A stretch of DNA of 64,000 nt from DASQZK01 sp963763215. GTDB taxonomy: Bacteria > Bacteroidota > Bacteroidia > Bacteroidales > GCA-2748055. Within the stretch, counting starts at the first letter, position 1, and every line of letters starts with the position of its first letter. Shown here one piece after another: positions 63,845 to 64,000 of the stretch. Both the position numbers and the translations under genes were made by a program. The notes under the pieces were generated by a model that saw only the letters and a program-made list of their open reading frames with translations, ran no database searches and had not been told where the DNA came from. The stretch spans positions 4,771 through 68,770 of the forward strand of contig CAVXNX010000028.1 in NCBI GenBank assembly GCA_963763215.1, written 5' to 3'.

Positions 63845-64000
63845 ATGATGAGAAGATTTATTACGGGTGTTTTGCTTTCTACCAGCCTTTTAGGCTGCGC
63901 TTTTTCACAACAACCTGATGATCCCTTCAACTGGACAGAGCCCATTGTCATCCCAAGCAGTATCTATGTAATATGGAGCGGAGGAGATTCTTATAACTCC
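63845..64000 (+). CDS. Secreted protein or lipoprotein, N-terminal fragment at window edge
   Basis: 52 residues are visible from the ATG at 63845. A signal peptide (RRFITGVLLSTSLLGC) has a cysteine that could be a lipobox. The mature start is SQQPDDPFNWTEP. The rest lies outside the window. No family can be assigned. Confidence 0.6.
   Translation, partial: MMRRFITGVLLSTSLLGCAFSQQPDDPFNWTEPIVIPSSIYVIWSGGDSYNS

Noticed and set aside
1..64000. tRNA, rRNA, CRISPR array or insertion sequence
   Set aside because: No cloverleaf with CCA-like end, no regularly spaced repeats and no transposase motifs were found by eye.

Overview
The window looks like a contig fragment from an anaerobic or microaerophilic Bacteroidota bacterium (Bacteroidales/Marinilabiliales-like). 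This rests on a short primary sigma factor of the Bacteroidota type, exact matches to the Bacteroidota -7 promoter element (TAnnTTTG), many signal-peptide lipoproteins, a GYDIA-type GHMP kinase inside a mevalonate operon, and quinol-linked sulfur and multihaem redox genes. Base composition is close to balanced, except for the AT-rich intergenic stretches and the left-edge gene. No rRNA, tRNA, CRISPR array, IS element or prophage was seen.

Layout. 1-2112: an edge-truncated secreted protein and a short lipoprotein that looks like the N-terminal part of something larger. 2161-12091: a sulfur/quinone respiration locus. On the minus strand are a Rieske protein and a cytochrome b fused to a multihaem domain. 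Divergent on the plus strand are a PsrABC-type polysulfide/thiosulfate reductase, two YeeE/YedE half-transporters and two rhodanese-fold proteins whose only cysteine is the last residue. The divergent promoter region carries palindromic operator-like sites. 12172-22850: UshA-like nucleotidase, membrane transglutaminase-like protein, GH33 sialidase, beta-helix protein, NagX-like acyltransferase, a Crp/Fnr regulator with a DUF2892 protein, and an orphan nuclease-like protein. 22922-35223: housekeeping and mixed genes (ferredoxin, dapF, htrA, rpoD, uvrB, an EEP phosphatase, a cyclase-HD fusion, a flavodoxin, an SDR).

35289-47267 is a tightly packed minus-strand operon. Its first genes encode a leucine-catabolic branch (methylcrotonyl-CoA carboxylase beta and alpha, methylglutaconyl-CoA hydratase, acyl-CoA dehydrogenase) that ends at HMG-CoA. 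The next genes encode type-2 IPP isomerase, HMG-CoA reductase, a GYDIA kinase, diphosphomevalonate decarboxylase, mevalonate kinase and a UbiA prenyltransferase, which consume HMG-CoA. No HMG-CoA synthase or lyase lies in the window, so the layout suggests that leucine carbon feeds isoprenoid synthesis.

47472-63290: a small ORF, a DUF6786-like lipoprotein, a secreted protein and a sialate O-acetylesterase, then a sugar-acid locus: 6-phosphogluconate dehydrogenase, PdxB-like dehydrogenase, a LarA-family (nickel-pincer) epimerase, a HAD hydrolase, a PFK-family kinase, an SDR mannonate oxidoreductase and a LacI regulator. Tagaturonate epimerase UxaE and uronate isomerase UxaC are divergent from these. 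UxuA, KdgK and KdgA are absent here, while a LarA-type epimerase and Gnd are present. This suggests hexuronates may be routed mannonate -> gluconate -> 6-phosphogluconate -> pentose phosphate.

At least twelve genes contain single-base indels that split otherwise well-conserved reading frames, many at short homopolymers. Housekeeping genes (dapF, htrA) are hit as well as catabolic ones, and coding resumes perfectly after each shift. Sequencing or assembly error is therefore the most likely cause, and I annotate these loci as whole genes with a frameshift.
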